Assembly: GCA_036897485.1 (NCBI GenBank)
Contig: JAYMTF010001896.1
Location: 1-20,745 of the forward strand
DNA length: 20,745 nt
Direction of reading: 5' to 3'
From: Pelargonium nanum
Lineage: Eukaryota; Streptophyta; Magnoliopsida; Geraniales; Geraniaceae
The notes below the pieces were generated by a model. The model saw only the letters and a list, made by a program, of their open reading frames with translations. It searched no databases and was not told the origin of the DNA. This document shows, one piece after another, positions 18,830 to 20,745 of the stretch; positions within the stretch are counted from its first letter, which is position 1, and each line of letters begins with the position of its first letter. Both the position numbers and the translations under genes were made by a program.

Positions 18830-19640
18830 GGTTACCTTTGGTTTTCTTAATTTTCTAGATGATAATGAAAATAACCACTTAATTTGGATTTCTATCCTAG
18901 GTAATAAAAAGTTTTTTTTTTTCAATTGTTCTTGTCTTGTATGTCAATCCCTTATTAAATATGTAAATCCGTTGAAGCCCCTTAAAGCCTCAACAACGCG
19001 AGGTAGTGTCTTGGAACATCGAGAACGTTGTTCGTATGAGATTGATGTTTGGGCATCGAGGAACTTCTGTGGGAGCTTAGGACGATGACTTTGGGCGTGA
19101 CCCATAGCTTATAGTGCATGCGATGGAGGCCTTGGGCACCGCTGAGTGACTCCAAGTGTTGCCATCAAATGGATCAAGAGCGGTTCTACAAAGCCACTGT
19201 TTGGGAACAAGTCTGCAAGTCCGCTTTCGTGAGATAGAGATGTTGGGCGCCACATTTTATGTTGCAATTGTAGGTTTGTGAGTTTTTGGGTATCATTATG
19301 ATATAATTTTTTTTTAAAAAAAGACGGGCATTCAATAACAAAAATAAAACTTTCTTTTGTTTCAATGGAAGCCAAACTCCAGAAATTTCAAACAACCATG
19401 TGGGATAACTATGAACCTCCACATCTTTATATCAATCACAAAACTTCCTTGAAGAAACAAAGATACAGAGCATGACAATCAAATTTCACAGTGATACAAT
19501 TTGTTGGGGATTAGAAGCTATCATTACACATTGAATGAGTTAGAAATTAATTAAACACTTCAAAGAATCATTACAAGAAAATTGAGACGATGAGAATTTT
19601 GTTTAATTGGTGAGAGCAACATTACCATTAAACACTTAAT
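18830..19640. other. Intergenic sequence with a GC-richer patch of unknown origin
   Basis: Bases about 18965-19252 are clearly GC-richer than the flanks (CAACAACGCGAGG, GGAGGCCTTGGGCACCGC, GTTGGGCGCCAC). They hold a minus-strand open stretch with no motif I recognise. This may be a piece of an old transposon. The rest is AT-rich and non-coding. Confidence 0.4.
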
Positions 19641-19715
19641 TATCTCCTTAAAGGAGGCCCCAATTCCCATAGGAGCCTCGAGGCTCATGTTCGAAATGCC
19701 TCCTGAAAGGAGATA
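19641..19715. repeat. Nested inverted repeat (75-nt hairpin)
   Basis: Arms TATCTCCTTAAAGGAGGC (19641-19658) and GCCTCCTGAAAGGAGATA (19698-19715) are complementary at 16 of 18 positions. The 39-nt loop contains a perfect 14-bp palindrome, GAGCCTCGAGGCTC (19673-19686), almost at the centre. The left arm also contains the palindrome CTCCTTAAAGGAG. It could form a cruciform or RNA hairpin. The role is unknown. Confidence 0.65.
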
Positions 19716-20185
19716 CAAGAGCTCAACTCCTTAAAGTTCAAAAAAATTGTTTGAGACAAACAAACTATCTCTCAAATGTCACCTTTTTTTTTATGTTGAG
19801 TCGATGCGGCTCATTTTTTGAAAAAATATAGTGTTACGAAACAAGCACTTACAACATCTACGGAAATTTCATAATAACTCTTGTATTCCATACGTAGGAA
19901 AGGGCGGAATATACTGAATCTCGTCTTGTTATTAATTAGGAGCAGTTGCTCATGTTTTTTACAAGAAAATGGTTCCCAAACATAATTATAATCTACTATC
20001 ACAATATTCTTTCAATACACAGAATCATAATAATAAATTGAAAAACCTTTTCAGAGTAGTCATCACTTCAATGCCTCAGGGAATCAATAGATCCCTTCTT
20101 TCTACATATTCATTACTCATTAAATCCTCCACTGCCACAATTCACTTTCTTTTTTCTTATCTCTATTTCCTCTTGCATCTAAAGC
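19716..20185. other. Upstream region of AP4
   Basis: AT-rich with no gene. Pyrimidine-rich blocks (TTCACTTTCTTTTTTC, CTCTATTTCCTC) precede the AP4 TATA-like box. Confidence 0.45.
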
Positions 20186-20194
20186 TAATAAATA
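20186..20194 (+). promoter_or_regulatory. TATA-like box of protease AP4
   Basis: TAATAAATA lies 50 bp before the ATG at 20236, similar in position to the boxes of AP1 and AP2. It is a weaker match than TATAAATA. Confidence 0.4.
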
Positions 20195-20235
20195 GAGGGC
20201 GAAACCATAACTATTGGACTCAAGGACTTCAAAAA

Positions 20236-20745
20236 ATGGCCACTCTACAATCCTTTTGGGTAGCAACAACTCTACTTCTCCACCTCCTAGCATTCACCCA
20301 ATTCCGTGTCACAACTTCAACAAAACTCACCAAATTGAGCCTAAACCTCACCCACATACTCTCCCCGGACTCTCCATTCTATCAACCAAACCTCACTAAA
20401 CACGAAAGGATCGAAAGGATGATCCGATCTTCCGTTCTTCAATCAAATCATCTCGAATCCATTTCGTCTCCCAACGCAACCTTGACCCCCGACGAGGTCC
20501 AGATCACAGTGCTTCGCAACAAGTTCATTCTTATGGCAAGCATCTCCCTTGGAACCCCGAGTCAACAAGCATTCTTGAACGTTGACACCGGAGGTGGCCT
20601 AACTTGGACGCAGTGCAGACCTTGTGATGATTGTTACCCTCAACGAGACGCAATCTACATCAGAACTGCTTCAAGAACTTACCGGAAGCTTCCCTGTAGC
20701 CACCCGCTCTGTAGCGGACCACGATCTCCATATCAATGCGTCAAT
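20236..20745 (+). CDS. Nepenthesin/CDR1-like aspartic protease AP4, 5' part, cut by the window end
   Basis: The frame from the ATG at 20236 stays open for 170 codons to the last base. Its start, MATLQSFWVATTLLLHLLAF, parallels AP3 and AP1 and gives a signal peptide. The propeptide contains LSLNLTHILSPDSP and ERIERMIRSS, which corresponds to the longer AP2 form. The first catalytic motif is DTGGG at D117 (Gly in place of the usual Ser), followed by LTWTQCRPCDDCYPQ and the Cys-rich insert (KLPCSHPLCSGPR, QC). The second catalytic Asp and the C-terminal half lie outside the window. The sequence at codons 150-152 has an undisturbed AAGCTTCC, whereas AP1 carries the 4-bp duplication at the same spot. 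Likely a functional gene or a recent paralogue, but its completeness cannot be judged. Confidence 0.9.
   Translation, partial: MATLQSFWVATTLLLHLLAFTQFRVTTSTKLTKLSLNLTHILSPDSPFYQPNLTKHERIERMIRSSVLQSNHLESISSPNATLTPDEVQITVLRNKFILMASISLGTPSQQAFLNVDTGGGLTWTQCRPCDDCYPQRDAIYIRTASRTYRKLPCSHPLCSGPRSPYQCVN

Noticed and set aside
1-20745. CRISPR arrays, prokaryotic operons, tRNA or rRNA genes
   Set aside because: No regularly spaced repeats, no tRNA cloverleaf or rRNA sequence seen. The genes have spliceosomal introns, so the DNA is eukaryotic. The tRNA-like text at 7630 is a primer-binding site.
10403-20745. A functional link between the transporter, the F-box protein and the proteases as one gene cluster
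   Set aside because: The families have no known joint pathway, there is no shared regulatory motif visible, and each belongs to a large plant family. Chance adjacency is simpler.

Overview
The window is nuclear DNA of a flowering plant, most likely a eudicot. The evidence is AT-rich intergenic DNA, genes split by GT-AG introns, plant TATA boxes and AATAAA signals, plant-specific gene families (nepenthesin/CDR1-like aspartic proteases, F-box/FBD proteins, WAT1-related transporters), and an LTR element with the plant-type initiator-Met tRNA primer site. I cannot name the species.

Layout, with every gene on the + strand: (1) about 904-2696, a nepenthesin-type aspartic protease copy (AP1), broken by a 4-bp tandem duplication and carrying an intron that its neighbours lack, with a poly(A) retroelement fragment inside that intron. 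(2) 2750-4980, intergenic, with one of two diverged copies of a dispersed repeat. (3) 4982-6802, a three-exon F-box/LRR/FBD-type gene with a shortened C-terminus. (4) 7225-8215, a decayed duplicate of that F-box gene. A miniature LTR retrotransposon (TRIM, 7544-8146) has inserted into its former intron. (5) 8795-9380, a frame-broken remnant that resembles a plant retrotransposon gag-type domain. (6) 10403-13512, an intact six-exon WAT1-related (EamA/DMT, MtN21-like) membrane transporter with a possible MITE in intron 5. (7) 14336-15742 (AP2) and 17466-18794 (AP3), two intronless full-length aspartic proteases. (8) 20236 to the window end, the first 170 codons of a fourth protease (AP4), which is open at the edge.

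The main theme is a tandem family of secreted aspartic proteases (four copies) interrupted by an F-box pair and a transporter. The copies differ at the catalytic motifs: only AP3 keeps both the DTGS and DSGT signatures. AP1 has DTGA, AP2 has DSGA and AP4 has DTGG. One copy is also frameshifted. This looks like birth-and-death evolution of a defence- or peptide-processing-type protease cluster. There is no sign that the proteases, F-box protein and transporter act in one pathway. Their adjacency is best read as ordinary clustering plus transposon activity. I found no tRNA, rRNA or CRISPR array, and no clearly new multi-gene system.
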